Shown: one piece after another, positions 42,222-50,277 of the stretch
How the letters are laid out: every line of letters begins with the position of its first letter
Numbering within the stretch: position 1 is the first letter of the stretch
Source: Jiangella muralis
GTDB lineage: Bacteria > Actinomycetota > Actinomycetes > Jiangellales > Jiangellaceae
NCBI RefSeq assembly: GCF_001270745.1
Contig: NZ_KQ434752.1
Coordinates: forward strand, 41,125 to 105,124
Length of the DNA stretch: 64,000 bases
Reading direction: 5' to 3'
Position numbers and translations under genes: made by a program
The notes under the pieces: model-generated
What the model was told of the DNA's origin: nothing
Databases searched by the model: none
What the model saw: the letters and a program-made list of their open reading frames with translations, nothing else

Positions 42222-42809
42222 CTAGACGCGACCTTGCGCTTTCGCAATGCGCTGTGCGCCACTGACGTTCAAGCGCCATCGGACCATGTCCGCACTACAG
42301 CCGAACCTACTGGCAGCTTCGGCAACGGACATGCCTACTCGTGCGATCCACCGAGCGCCCTTCCCCGGGATCAGCAGGGCCCCGCCGAGGTAGCTCGCCT
42401 CGTCCTCGACATCGCCAGCCCAGTTCCGGCACCCGCGATCGTCGATCGCGGCAGACGCCGGGTGAAGTAGGAGCCCGTGTGCCAGCTCGTGCGTGATGTT
42501 GCTGGCTTGTCTTCCCGTGTCGTGTCGGTCATTGTGCACGATCACGCGTTCTGGACCTCGAAATACGGTCATCGCAGAGAAGGCGTCGCTGCTCTGAGAT
42601 TGAAGCTCGAGGATCGCCTCCTTCACACTGCGGCCATCTTCGGAGCCGCTCGATCGTCCGCTGACGTCAGTCAAGGTCCACACCGGGATCTCAAGATGAT
42701 CAGCAAGTATTTGCGGGTCCAGGCGCTTGGTGTTGCCAAGGTCCAGTTCTGCTCTCATCTCCTCGGCCAGCGCCTCGGCCTCAGACTTGAAACCCCTCCT
42801 GAGCGCCAT
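42222..42809 (-). CDS. ImmA/IrrE-family metallo-endopeptidase
   Basis: A 195-residue protein with the zinc-protease motif HELAH (107-111) in ASNITHELAHGLLLHP, followed by VEDEASYLGGALLIPG with the third ligand Glu; both are hallmarks of ImmA/IrrE proteins. ImmA cleaves or unseats an XRE repressor of an integrative element, and related proteins act as the regulatory or toxin partner in XRE-paired modules. The C-terminus GMSVAEAASRFGCSADMVRWRLNVSGAQR is the usual helical end. It lies 6 bp after the XRE gene in the same direction. Codon use looks less GC-biased than in neighbours, in keeping with acquisition. Confidence 0.9.
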   Translation of the reverse strand: MALRRGFKSEAEALAEEMRAELDLGNTKRLDPQILADHLEIPVWTLTDVSGRSSGSEDGRSVKEAILELQSQSSDAFSAMTVFRGPERVIVHNDRHDTGRQASNITHELAHGLLLHPASAAIDDRGCRNWAGDVEDEASYLGGALLIPGKGARWIARVGMSVAEAASRFGCSADMVRWRLNVSGAQRIAKAQGRV

Positions 42810-42815
42810 GGGCCG

Positions 42816-43184
42816 TCATCTCTTGGGTGCAACTGCGTCATAGGTGGCCTTCACGACCTTGGCGATGGCTTCGGCCGCCTCCGGCGTGAGGCTTCGATCG
42901 GCTCTGAGGTAAGTGGAGATCGCCGCCACCGGATCCGGCTCTGGCTCCCCGTGAACCCGACGTACAAAGTCGTCAGCTCGAAGGCTCGCCCAATCGACGA
43001 GCGCCGCGAGGCTGTCGACATCGGGTCGTTTGCCTTGCGCTAATCGTGTGAGGGTCGAAGGACTGACGTGGGCCGCCTTGGCCACGTCCTTCCAGAGCAA
43101 CTCTTGCTCCTGTCGCCGCCGATCTAGCGCCTCAAAGAAGGCTCCTGCATCAAACGATCCACGATCCGCCACCCAGCACCCCAT
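42816..43184 (-). CDS. XRE-family transcriptional regulator
   Basis: A 122-residue protein. The helix-turn-helix lies at about 28-80: ELLWKDVAKAAHVSPSTLTRLAQGKRPDVDSLAALVDWASL. The C-terminal part is acidic and helical. I place the start at ATG 43182-43184, since upstream frame in that direction reads as the antisense of the small plus-strand genes. No ribosome site is obvious; a GATAGT -10-like element lies just upstream, so a near-leaderless transcript is possible, and a GTG 12 nt downstream is an alternative start. It is cotranscribed with the ImmA/IrrE gene and divergent from the two small genes, which it probably represses. Confidence 0.85.
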   Translation of the reverse strand: MGCWVADRGSFDAGAFFEALDRRRQEQELLWKDVAKAAHVSPSTLTRLAQGKRPDVDSLAALVDWASLRADDFVRRVHGEPEPDPVAAISTYLRADRSLTPEAAEAIAKVVKATYDAVAPKR

Positions 43185-43201
43185 TCGACTATCGACATCG
43201 G

Positions 43202-43231
43202 TTTGCACTCTTGAAATCGACCGCCTAGGCT
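43202..43231 (+). promoter_or_regulatory. Promoter and possible XRE operator of the small-gene pair
   Basis: TTGCAC (43203-43208), 17 bp, TAGGCT (43226-43231) is a good plus-strand promoter for the 43308 gene. An imperfect dyad TTTGCACTCTTGAAA (43202-43216) covers the -35 and would overlap a minus-strand TTTCAA -35 for the XRE gene, as expected for an autoregulating XRE repressor. Confidence 0.5.
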
Positions 43232-43307
43232 GTTCGCCTGTAGACGCCTGATTGCAGGCTAGCAACTCGCGCGAGGATCCCCTAGGACCGTCGGAAAGGA
43301 GGAGCAC

Positions 43308-43445
43308 ATGTCTCGGAGGACCACGAGCAGCTCGCGTGGCCGCAGCGCGATCACGGGCAGGTTCGTCATGCAGTCGACCGTCAAGCGGAGCCCGAAGACC
43401 ACGGTCAATGAATCCACGAAGGCGAAGTCCAAGGGGAAGCGCTGA
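43308..43445 (+). CDS. Small basic protein of the SAITGRFV...TTV type
   Basis: A 45-residue protein starting MSRRTTSSSRGRSAITGRFV and ending KAKSKGKR, with a strong ribosome site (GGAAAGGAGG, 5 nt spacing). It has a motif of the kind RSAITGRFVMQSTVKRSPKT followed by TTVNES, which I recall from many short uncharacterised actinobacterial and proteobacterial proteins often found beside XRE or toxin-antitoxin genes. It is very basic and probably unstructured. No function is assigned. It is divergent from the XRE-ImmA pair and 37 bp before the DUF2188 gene. Confidence 0.75.
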   Translation: MSRRTTSSSRGRSAITGRFVMQSTVKRSPKTTVNESTKAKSKGKR

Positions 43446-43482
43446 GGTGGCGTTCCCCCACACAACCCGAGAGGTCACCAAG

Positions 43483-43707
43483 ATGCCCGTGAGGAAGATC
43501 TACTTCGTCCAGTACCTCGACTCGCGCTGGAAGGTGCGGCACAACCAGAACACCGTGAGCGCCCACGCGGTGAAGACCGACGCCGTGACGGCCGGGGTCA
43601 AGGTCGCGAAGTCGAACGCGCCCAGCACGCTGAAGATCTGCCGGATCGACGGCACGATCGAGGACGAGCGCACCTACGAGGACGACCCGTTCCCGCCGCG
43701 CGGCTGA
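43483..43707 (+). CDS. DUF2188-like small protein
   Basis: A 74-residue protein: a beta-hairpin start (KIYFVQYLDSRWKVRHN), a middle helix (VKTDAVTAGVKVAKSN) and a C-terminus CRIDGTIEDERTYEDDPFPP, matching the DUF2188 pattern in which a two-stranded wrapper ends in a DP.PP.G motif. The ATG at 43483 has AGAGG 8 nt upstream; a GTG at 43447 is less likely. The function of DUF2188 is unknown; it frequently occurs in accessory islets. A terminator follows at 43722. Confidence 0.75.
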   Translation: MPVRKIYFVQYLDSRWKVRHNQNTVSAHAVKTDAVTAGVKVAKSNAPSTLKICRIDGTIEDERTYEDDPFPPRG

Positions 43708-43721
43708 CGGATCGCACCCTG

Positions 43722-43754
43722 GGGGCCGTCGATCAAATACTGGTCGACGGCCCC
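43722..43754 (+). terminator. Hairpin terminator after the small-gene pair
   Basis: A perfect 11-bp stem (GGGGCCGTCGA and its complement) with an 11-nt AT-rich loop, 14 bp after the DUF2188 stop. It marks the right edge of the islet before the convergent propeller gene. Confidence 0.7.
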
Positions 43755-43867
43755 GACTCACGTCCAAGAACTCAGGCCGGCGCGGGGCCGACGATAACGC
43801 CCATCTCCGTCTCCGCATGTGAGGTGCACTTACCGCGGGTCTGAGGAGGTCTAACCTGGGCGGCGGC

Positions 43868-45886
43868 TTACGGGGTCCAGCGCATCACCTTCGTGCCGCT
43901 CCCCCAGTACACCCGCCCCGCGTCGTCGAAGGCGATGGTGCGGTAGTAGCCGCCACCCACCTCGGCCAGCGTCGTGACGGCGTCCGTGGCGGGGTCGATG
44001 CGGAACAACGCGCTGCCGCCGGTGCCGTACACCCACCCGTCCGGGCCGGTGGCCAGGGCGTTCGCCGAGCCGAGCGGGAACGCGCCCAACCCGGTCACCG
44101 TCCGCGTCGACGGGTCGAAGCGGAACCACTGGCCGTCGAGGGTCGACCCGTAGACCTGGCCGTTGCCGGCCACCGCGAGCGAGGCGATCCACGTCGAGCC
44201 GGGTACCGGGACCACCGCATGCGTCACCGTCGAGGACGACTCGTCGAACACGAGCAGCTGGGCGTCGCCGGAGGCCGTGACGCCGTCGCCGTGGGTGGTG
44301 GTGCCCGCGTAGACCTCGCCGTCGCCCGCGGCCAGCGCGAACAGGTTCTGGTCGCCGGCCAGCCCGCGCCACGACGAGACCGAGTGCGTCGCCGGGTCGA
44401 TCCGCGACAGCGCGCCGCCCAGCTGGCCGTACGCCGCCCCGGACGCGAGGAACACGTCGCCGGACGAGCCCTGGACCATGTCCCACGGCCGGTACTGCTC
44501 GTCGCCGACGGGGCCGAGGTCGAGCGGGTTCGACGCACCGGGGTCGGTCCCCGGCGCCCAGGGTCGCGCGGGGTCGTACACGGTCACCACGTTGTGCGTG
44601 TACGAGCCCATGTACAGCTCGTCGTCGGTGGCGGCGAGGGACAGGATCTCCCCGCTCCGCCCGGCGGCGACACCGCCCAGGACGGTCGTCGCCCCAGAAG
44701 CAGGGTCGATCCGGAACAGCGCGTTCGTCTCATAGGTGCCGCCGTAGATCGCGCCGTCCGGCCCGGTCCGCAGCGCCGTCACGTTGCTGCCGGAACCGGT
44801 GAAGGCCAGCTGCGACGTCACCACCTCGCCGGTCTCCGGGTTGTAGCGGCCGAACAGGCCCTTCGACCCGACCCCGACCAGCCACTCCGACCCGTCGTCG
44901 AGAACGGTCCGGGACAGCTGCCCGGACACCCACGACGCGTCGGTCAGCCACTCGCAGCCGCCGGTGCGGAAGTCGTAGCGGACGATGCCGTACGCGGAGC
45001 CCGGGCAGGTCCCGACGGCGTACGCGCGGTTCGCGTCGATCGGGACGATGCCGGTCCCGCTCAGCCCCGGCACCTCGCCGGCGAACACCGTCCGGGTGCC
45101 GCGCAGCTCGAACCGCAGCACCCGCTGGTCCGGCACCACCAGCTGCACCAGCAGGGTGGTGCCGACGACGGCGGCGTTGTAGGCGAACGAGTAGTCCGCG
45201 TACTCGGGCGGCAGGATCGACGTCGCGACGCCGGTGCGGGTGTCGACGATGTTGGCGGACGCGGGGGTGCCGCCGCCGACGAAGACGCGGCGGCCGTCGA
45301 GGGGCGCGATCGCCTTCGCGTACAGCCGGTCGGCCTGGACGGTGCCGAGGTCGGTCAGCGCCGACGACTCCTGGTCGTACGAGAACAGCTTCCCCGACGG
45401 GTAGCTGCCGAGGTACGTCTTGCCGCCGCGGCCGGCGCCGACCCCGAAGAAGAACGTGTGCCCGATGTCCGTCTCGTCGCTGGTGGCGACGATCTCCACC
45501 AGCTCGGTGGCCGGGTCGTAGCGCCACAGGTGCGCCAGCCCGTCGCCGTGCTGGGTGGCGAGGTACACGCGGCCGTCCGAGCCGATCGACGTGTGGTAGC
45601 CGCCCCACGAGTCGGGCATCGGCAGCTCCTTGACCAGCTCGCCGGTCTCGACGTCGATGGCGAAGAACGAGACGCCGGGCGAGCTGGCCGCGTAGGTGCT
45701 GCCGTACAGGGTGGGACGGCCGTCGCGGTCGGCGCCGACGACGCTGTCCAGGATGAGGTAGTTCGAGATCGGCACGCCGAGGTCCTCGACGGTGCCGGTC
45801 GTGGCGGGAGTGGCGGGCGCCGCGGCGCCCGCGGTCGCCGTCGTCACGAGGACGGTGGCGAGCACAGCGGTGATCCATCTGAGCAT
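43868..45886 (-). CDS. Exported large beta-propeller protein, paralogue 1
   Basis: A 672-residue protein with a Sec signal (MLRWITAVLATVLVTTATAGAAA). The mature chain has about eight or more repeat units of the form DGRVYLATQHGDGLAHLWRYDP, GAIYGGTYETNALFRIDP and GWVYGTGGSALFRIDP, as in PQQ-like/WD40 propellers. It shares long segments with the 50278 protein: VEDLGVPISNYLILD / VENLGIPISTYLVLD, PMPDSWGGYH / PMPGAWGGYH, YGGTYETNALF in both, and DEQYRPWDM / DNQYRPWDM. No enzyme motif is recognised. I start at the ATG with GAGGAG upstream. The promoter carries the GGGCAA-N28-like module C. It probably acts at or outside the cell surface. Confidence 0.75.
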   Translation of the reverse strand: MLRWITAVLATVLVTTATAGAAAPATPATTGTVEDLGVPISNYLILDSVVGADRDGRPTLYGSTYAASSPGVSFFAIDVETGELVKELPMPDSWGGYHTSIGSDGRVYLATQHGDGLAHLWRYDPATELVEIVATSDETDIGHTFFFGVGAGRGGKTYLGSYPSGKLFSYDQESSALTDLGTVQADRLYAKAIAPLDGRRVFVGGGTPASANIVDTRTGVATSILPPEYADYSFAYNAAVVGTTLLVQLVVPDQRVLRFELRGTRTVFAGEVPGLSGTGIVPIDANRAYAVGTCPGSAYGIVRYDFRTGGCEWLTDASWVSGQLSRTVLDDGSEWLVGVGSKGLFGRYNPETGEVVTSQLAFTGSGSNVTALRTGPDGAIYGGTYETNALFRIDPASGATTVLGGVAAGRSGEILSLAATDDELYMGSYTHNVVTVYDPARPWAPGTDPGASNPLDLGPVGDEQYRPWDMVQGSSGDVFLASGAAYGQLGGALSRIDPATHSVSSWRGLAGDQNLFALAAGDGEVYAGTTTHGDGVTASGDAQLLVFDESSSTVTHAVVPVPGSTWIASLAVAGNGQVYGSTLDGQWFRFDPSTRTVTGLGAFPLGSANALATGPDGWVYGTGGSALFRIDPATDAVTTLAEVGGGYYRTIAFDDAGRVYWGSGTKVMRWTP

Positions 45887-45914
45887 CCGGGTCTCCTCTG
45901 TTGTGATCACCCGG

Positions 45915-45958
45915 ACGGTAGGGCCTGCGGCGGGTCCGGCCCAGGCTCGTGTTTGCGC
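45915..45958 (-). promoter_or_regulatory. GCGCAAAC-N28-CCTACCGT promoter module C
   Basis: On the minus strand GCGCAAAC (45958-45951), exactly 28 bp, CCTACCGT (45922-45915), then 28 bp to the start codon. No second octamer is seen 20-21 bp upstream. It lies back to back with module A of the divergent gene; the octamers are 8 bp apart and inverted. Confidence 0.55.
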
Positions 45959-45966
45959 ACTACAGA

Positions 45967-46010
45967 GGGCAAGAATCCGCCCTGTGCCGGACGGCGGCGG
46001 TGCCTATCGT
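45967..46010 (+). promoter_or_regulatory. GGGCAAGA-N28-CCTATCGT promoter module A (leaderless)
   Basis: GGGCAAGA (45967-45974), exactly 28 bp, CCTATCGT (46003-46010). The TATCGT -10 ends 7 nt before the ATG at 46018, so the transcript should be leaderless, which agrees with the absence of a ribosome site there. Confidence 0.6.
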
Positions 46011-46017
46011 GGCCGCA

Positions 46018-47694
46018 ATGATCCGGATCTTCACCGACCAGAAGGCGGCCGAGGCGACCCGGCGGGCCGGCCGCGACGTCTGGTCGGCGCCCGCCGCCGC
46101 GGAGGCGCTGGCCGTCCTCGGCGTCCCCGCCACTGTCCACGACCTCGCCGACGGCCCGCTGCCGGCCGAGACCGCGCCCGTCCTCGTCGTCGACCATCCC
46201 GGCGACGAGACCGCGGCCGTCCTGCTGGCCTGGACGGCGGACGGCGGCGGCCTGGTAGTCTGCGGCCACGACCCGGGCTGGACCGGCATCGCGGCGACGC
46301 CCGCGCCGGACGAGGCGGTCGTCACGCTCGGCGCCGACCGGCTGCGCGCGTTCGGCGGCTGGGCCCTCGACGAGACCGGCGAGGTCGTCGCCCACTGGGC
46401 CGACGGCCGTCCGGCCATCGTGACGTCGCCGCACGGGCGCGGCAGCATCGCCGTCGTCGGGCCGGACCTGTGGCACACGCTGGTGCGGATCACGCAGGGC
46501 CACCCGGTGCACGCCGACGGCGTCCCGCCCGCGGACGGCTCGGCGCCGGTCGACGACGGCTGGCTGAAGACCGACGACGGCATCGCGCTCTCGTGGGCGG
46601 AGGACCGTGCCGTCCCCGACGCGGACGCCCCCTACGAGCACGTCCACCCGCCCGCGCGCAGCCTGCCGTACTTCGCCACCGCGCAGGCCGACCGGTGGCG
46701 CGAGGCGCTGCTCGGCCTGCTGCTCGACGCCGCCGGCGACGCCGCGATCCCGCTGGTCGCACCCTGGCCGGACGGCGCGCCCGCCGCGGCGCACGTCAGC
46801 CACGACTCCGACGCCAACGACGACCCGTCCGCCCGCGCCGCGCTGGACGCGTTCGCCGCCGCGGACATCCCCGTGACCTGGTGCTTCCTGTACCCGGGCG
46901 GCTACTCGCCGGCGGTGTACGACGAGGTGGTGGCGGCCGGGCACGAGCCGGGGCTGCACTACAACGCGATGCTCGACACCCCGGACTGCACGTGGGGCTT
47001 CGACCGGCTGCGCGACCAGCTGGCGTGGGCGACGTACCAGGTGCGCGGCGCCGCGATCGTCACGAACAAGAACCACTTCACCCGCTGGGAGGGGTGGGAC
47101 GAGTTCTACCTGTGGTGCGAGCGGCTGGGCCTGCGGGTCGACCAGAGCCACGGCCCGAGCGTCCAGGGCGCGATCGGTTTCCCGTTCGGCAGCTGCCACC
47201 CGCATCACCCGATCCTGGGCGCCGCGCACGGCAACCGCCCCGCCGACGTGCTCGACCTGCCGCTACAGACCCAGGATCTCTGGCTCACCTGCACGGACGA
47301 GGTCCGCGACGGCTTCGTGGACGAGGCGCTGCGCCGGCACGGCGTGGTGCACCTGCTCTTCCACGGCCAGCACCTGCAGCACCACGCCGAGGTCCGCTCG
47401 GCCCTCGCCGAGACGGTGGCCCGGCTGCGCGCCGCCGGGGCCGCGTTCCACACCAGCGTCGCGCTGGCCGACTGGACGGAGCGACGGCGGGCGCTGCGGG
47501 TGCACACGACCACGCACGACGGCGGCGTCACCGTGACGGTGGAGGGCGGGCCCGGCGTCGACGGCGTCGCGCTGCTGCTCCCGCCGTACCTCGTCCCGGC
47601 CGGCGGCGAGCCGCACGAGCGGGTGCAGCGCTACGGCCGCGCGTTCACCCAGGTGGTCCTGCACGGCCGCACCCTCCGGCTGGTCGCGGCATGA
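46018..47694 (+). CDS. Polysaccharide-deacetylase-like protein with N-terminal alpha/beta domain
   Basis: A 558-residue protein. Residues 1 to about 160 look like a glutamine-amidotransferase-type alpha/beta domain (APVLVVDHPGDETAAVLLAWTADGGGLVVCG). Residues 245-480 resemble a carbohydrate esterase family-4-type barrel: AAHVSHDSDANDDPSARAALDAF, IPVTWCFLYPGGYSPAVYDEVVAAGHEPGLHYNAM and later VHLLFHGQHLQHHAEV, which could give the Asp-His-His metal site. No signal peptide, so cytosolic. The ATG overlaps a predicted leaderless promoter. It is coupled by ATGA to a DegT aminotransferase gene. Removal of an N- or O-acetyl group from an imported sugar is a reasonable guess. Confidence 0.6.
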   Translation: MIRIFTDQKAAEATRRAGRDVWSAPAAAEALAVLGVPATVHDLADGPLPAETAPVLVVDHPGDETAAVLLAWTADGGGLVVCGHDPGWTGIAATPAPDEAVVTLGADRLRAFGGWALDETGEVVAHWADGRPAIVTSPHGRGSIAVVGPDLWHTLVRITQGHPVHADGVPPADGSAPVDDGWLKTDDGIALSWAEDRAVPDADAPYEHVHPPARSLPYFATAQADRWREALLGLLLDAAGDAAIPLVAPWPDGAPAAAHVSHDSDANDDPSARAALDAFAAADIPVTWCFLYPGGYSPAVYDEVVAAGHEPGLHYNAMLDTPDCTWGFDRLRDQLAWATYQVRGAAIVTNKNHFTRWEGWDEFYLWCERLGLRVDQSHGPSVQGAIGFPFGSCHPHHPILGAAHGNRPADVLDLPLQTQDLWLTCTDEVRDGFVDEALRRHGVVHLLFHGQHLQHHAEVRSALAETVARLRAAGAAFHTSVALADWTERRRALRVHTTTHDGGVTVTVEGGPGVDGVALLLPPYLVPAGGEPHERVQRYGRAFTQVVLHGRTLRLVAA

Positions 47695-48923
47695 GCCGGC
47701 TCGCCGTCGACGGCGGGACGCCGGTGCGCACGCGCCCGCTGCCCACCGTCCTCGACCCGGCCGGCCGGACGTTCGGCGCCGAGGAGCGCGCCGCCGTGCT
47801 CGAGGTGCTGGACGGCGCCGTCCTCAACGCGTCCTGCGGCGGGCCGTGGCTGCCCGACCTGGAGGCGACGATGGTCCGGCTGCACGGCGGCGGGCACGCC
47901 GTCGCCAGCTCGTCCGGGACGGCGGCGCTGCACCTGGCGGTCGCGGGGATCGACCCGGAACCGGGCGACGAGATCGTCACCACTCCCCTGACCGACTTCG
48001 GCACCATCGCCGCGATCCTCGCCCAGAACGCCGTCCCCGTCTTCGCCGACGTCGACCCACTGACCGGCAACCTGGACCCGTCGTCCGTCGAGGCGTGCCT
48101 GTCGCCGCGGACCCGCGCCATCCTCGTCGTGCACCTGTTCGGGGCGGCCGCTCCGGTCGCCGCGCTGCGCGCCCTGGCCGACCGCGCCGGCGTCGCGCTG
48201 ATCGAGGACTGCGCGCAGGCCTACCTCGCCCGGCCCGCCCCCGACGCGCCGCCGGTCGGCACGTACGGCGCCGTCGGCTGCTTCAGCCTGCAGCAGTACA
48301 AGCACGTCACCGCCGGCGACGGCGGGCTGTGTCTCACCGGCGACGCCGCGCTGGCCGAGCGGATGCGGCTGTTCGCCGACAAGGCGTGGCCGCGCGACCA
48401 GGGCCGGTTCCACCAGTTCCTCGCGCTGAACTACCGGATGACCAACCTCACCGCCGCCGTCGCCGCCGTCCAGCTGCGCCGGCTGCCCGAGGTGGTGCGG
48501 CGCCGGCGACGGCTGGCGGCCCGGCTGCTGGCCGCCGTCGGCGACCTCCCCGGCGTGGTGCTGCCGCCGGACCCCGACCTGCACGCCTGGTGGGTGCTGC
48601 CGCTGGTGGTCGACGGCGGCAACCGGCGCTGGGCGTCGGCGCTGACGGCGGAGGGGGTGCCGGCGCACGCGGGCTGGCTGCAGTCGCCGGTCTACCTGTA
48701 CCCGGCGCTGGCCGAGCGGCGTACGTATGGGACGTCCGGGTTCCCGCTGACCAGCCCGCCGGCCCGGCGCGACTGGACGTATCGGCGAGGACTGTGCCCG
48801 GTCACCGAGCGCCTGATCGACGACACCCTCGTCGTGCTGCAGTGGAACGAGAACTACACCGACGCCGACGTCGACGACATCGCCGCCGCCCTCACGAAGG
48901 TGGCGGCGGCGATGTCGTCCTGA
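47691..48923 (+). CDS. DegT/DnrJ/EryC1/StrS-family aminotransferase
   Basis: A 410-residue PLP enzyme. ASSSGTAALHLAVAGI binds the cofactor phosphate, LIEDCAQAY holds the ring-binding Asp, and Lys204 in CFSLQQYKHVTAGDGG is the internal aldimine lysine; RMTNLTAAVAAVQL is the usual dimer segment. Family members transaminate keto sugars or cyclitol ketones. It is the second gene of the operon from 46018 and ends 6 bp from the convergent BNR-like gene. Next to Gfo/Idh dehydrogenases it could aminate or deaminate a keto sugar or inosose. Confidence 0.88.
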   Translation: MSRLAVDGGTPVRTRPLPTVLDPAGRTFGAEERAAVLEVLDGAVLNASCGGPWLPDLEATMVRLHGGGHAVASSSGTAALHLAVAGIDPEPGDEIVTTPLTDFGTIAAILAQNAVPVFADVDPLTGNLDPSSVEACLSPRTRAILVVHLFGAAAPVAALRALADRAGVALIEDCAQAYLARPAPDAPPVGTYGAVGCFSLQQYKHVTAGDGGLCLTGDAALAERMRLFADKAWPRDQGRFHQFLALNYRMTNLTAAVAAVQLRRLPEVVRRRRRLAARLLAAVGDLPGVVLPPDPDLHAWWVLPLVVDGGNRRWASALTAEGVPAHAGWLQSPVYLYPALAERRTYGTSGFPLTSPPARRDWTYRRGLCPVTERLIDDTLVVLQWNENYTDADVDDIAAALTKVAAAMSS

Positions 48924-48929
48924 CCGGTT

Positions 48930-50255
48930 CTACGTCGGCGTGTAGACCAGGTAGTCCAGCCGGCTGAAGTCGGACGAGCCGGTCGGCCGGGTCGACAGCA
49001 GCATCCGGATGCCGGTCCCGGCGTCAGGCACCCAGGAGCCGGTCTCCTTGCGCTCCAGGTTCGGCGAGTACACCTGCGCCGCCCCGCTGACCGGGAACGT
49101 CTCCGTCGTCCAGCTCGTGCCGGTCGTGGAACGCAGCACGTTCAGTGAGCTGGAGCCGGCCGCCGGAGTGCCGAGCACGAACCGCTCACCGCTCGCGGCG
49201 ACCGCCAGCTGGGCGTGGTTCTCGTACGTGCCGAGGTCCGTGGGGCTGCCGGGCAGCGTCACCGAGCCGGCGTTGCCCTGCCAGTAGTAGAGGTGCGAGA
49301 CCCCGGAGATCATCTTGTAGAACAGCACGTGTGGCCGGTTCGACGAGTCGACGACGAGGTCGGCGGCGTCGGTCCAGTTGTTCACCCCGTCCGGCGATGG
49401 GCTGGACGAGACCATGTAGCGCTGCCCGGAGGGGAACGACGCGCCGCCGTCGGTCGACCGCCACAGTTGCACGCCGTGGATGGTCGCGCTGCTGCCGGTG
49501 TTGAGCACGGTCTGGTTGAACAGCAGCCACACCTCGCCGCTGGTCGTGCCTGGCCGGACCCGTGGATACAGGTACGCCTCGTTCACCCCGGGGTTGGCCA
49601 CCAGCGACGTCGTCTCGGTGTTCGTCCAGGTGTCGAACTTGCTGACGTTCAGGCTCCAGTCGGCCTTGCTGTAGGCGTGGTAGATGTAGCGGCGGTCGTT
49701 GTCGATGGCCATGCCGCCGTAGTAGCGCTCCGCGCCGGCCGAGCGCACGGACTGGTCGCTCCACGAGCCGAAGTCGAACGAGCCGTCGCCCAGCCGCGAC
49801 GAGAACTGCAGCCGCACCAGGTAGACGCGTTCCATGGACGCGCCACTGGCGGAGGCGACGCCCGGGTAGCACTGGCCGCCGGTGTAGCAGGGGACGGTCA
49901 CCCAGAGCCGGTTGCCGGAGTCCAGCAGCAGCGACGGCGGCTGGTAGACCCACTGGTTGAGCGTGACGGCGAGGGTCCAGTTGACGCCGTCGGGCGACTT
50001 CCAGATCCGCGAGATCCACGGGTACGACGTGCCGGAGCCGTCCAGCGTCACCGCGTAGCGCCAGCCGTTCGAGTCCTGGACGATCTTGGGCAGCTGCGGG
50101 CTGTGCATCGGGGTGACGTTGGTGGCGCCGATGGTGGACGAGATCGTCGAGACGGTGGTGGACGACGCGGCGGCGGGCGCGATCGGCCCGGCGACCGCGG
50201 TCGCGACGAGGGTCGCGACGGCGAGCGCCGCGGCCAGTGGACGGGGCAATCTCAT
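48930..50255 (-). CDS. Exported BNR/sialidase-like propeller protein, paralogue 2
   Basis: A 441-residue protein with a Sec signal (MRLPRPLAAALAVATLVATAVAGPIAPAAA). It is the paralogue of the 28909 protein, with the same block order, the shared disulphide-like loop CYTGGQCYPGV and Asp-box-like turns (IWKSPDGVNWTLAV, LWRSTDGGASFPS). I take the ATG at 50253-50255 with GAGGAG upstream; a longer frame to 50330 runs into the upstream gene. It lies 22 bp after the large propeller gene and is cotranscribed with it, so both exported families share one operon here. Confidence 0.76.
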   Translation of the reverse strand: MRLPRPLAAALAVATLVATAVAGPIAPAAASSTTVSTISSTIGATNVTPMHSPQLPKIVQDSNGWRYAVTLDGSGTSYPWISRIWKSPDGVNWTLAVTLNQWVYQPPSLLLDSGNRLWVTVPCYTGGQCYPGVASASGASMERVYLVRLQFSSRLGDGSFDFGSWSDQSVRSAGAERYYGGMAIDNDRRYIYHAYSKADWSLNVSKFDTWTNTETTSLVANPGVNEAYLYPRVRPGTTSGEVWLLFNQTVLNTGSSATIHGVQLWRSTDGGASFPSGQRYMVSSSPSPDGVNNWTDAADLVVDSSNRPHVLFYKMISGVSHLYYWQGNAGSVTLPGSPTDLGTYENHAQLAVAASGERFVLGTPAAGSSSLNVLRSTTGTSWTTETFPVSGAAQVYSPNLERKETGSWVPDAGTGIRMLLSTRPTGSSDFSRLDYLVYTPT

Positions 50256-50277
50256 GACGGGCTCCTCACTTCGGGGG

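Noticed and set aside
43278-43290. CCCTAGGACC upstream of the small basic gene as an O-type site
   Set aside because: It is a half-site only, lies in the 5' leader of a different transcription unit, and the islet looks foreign.
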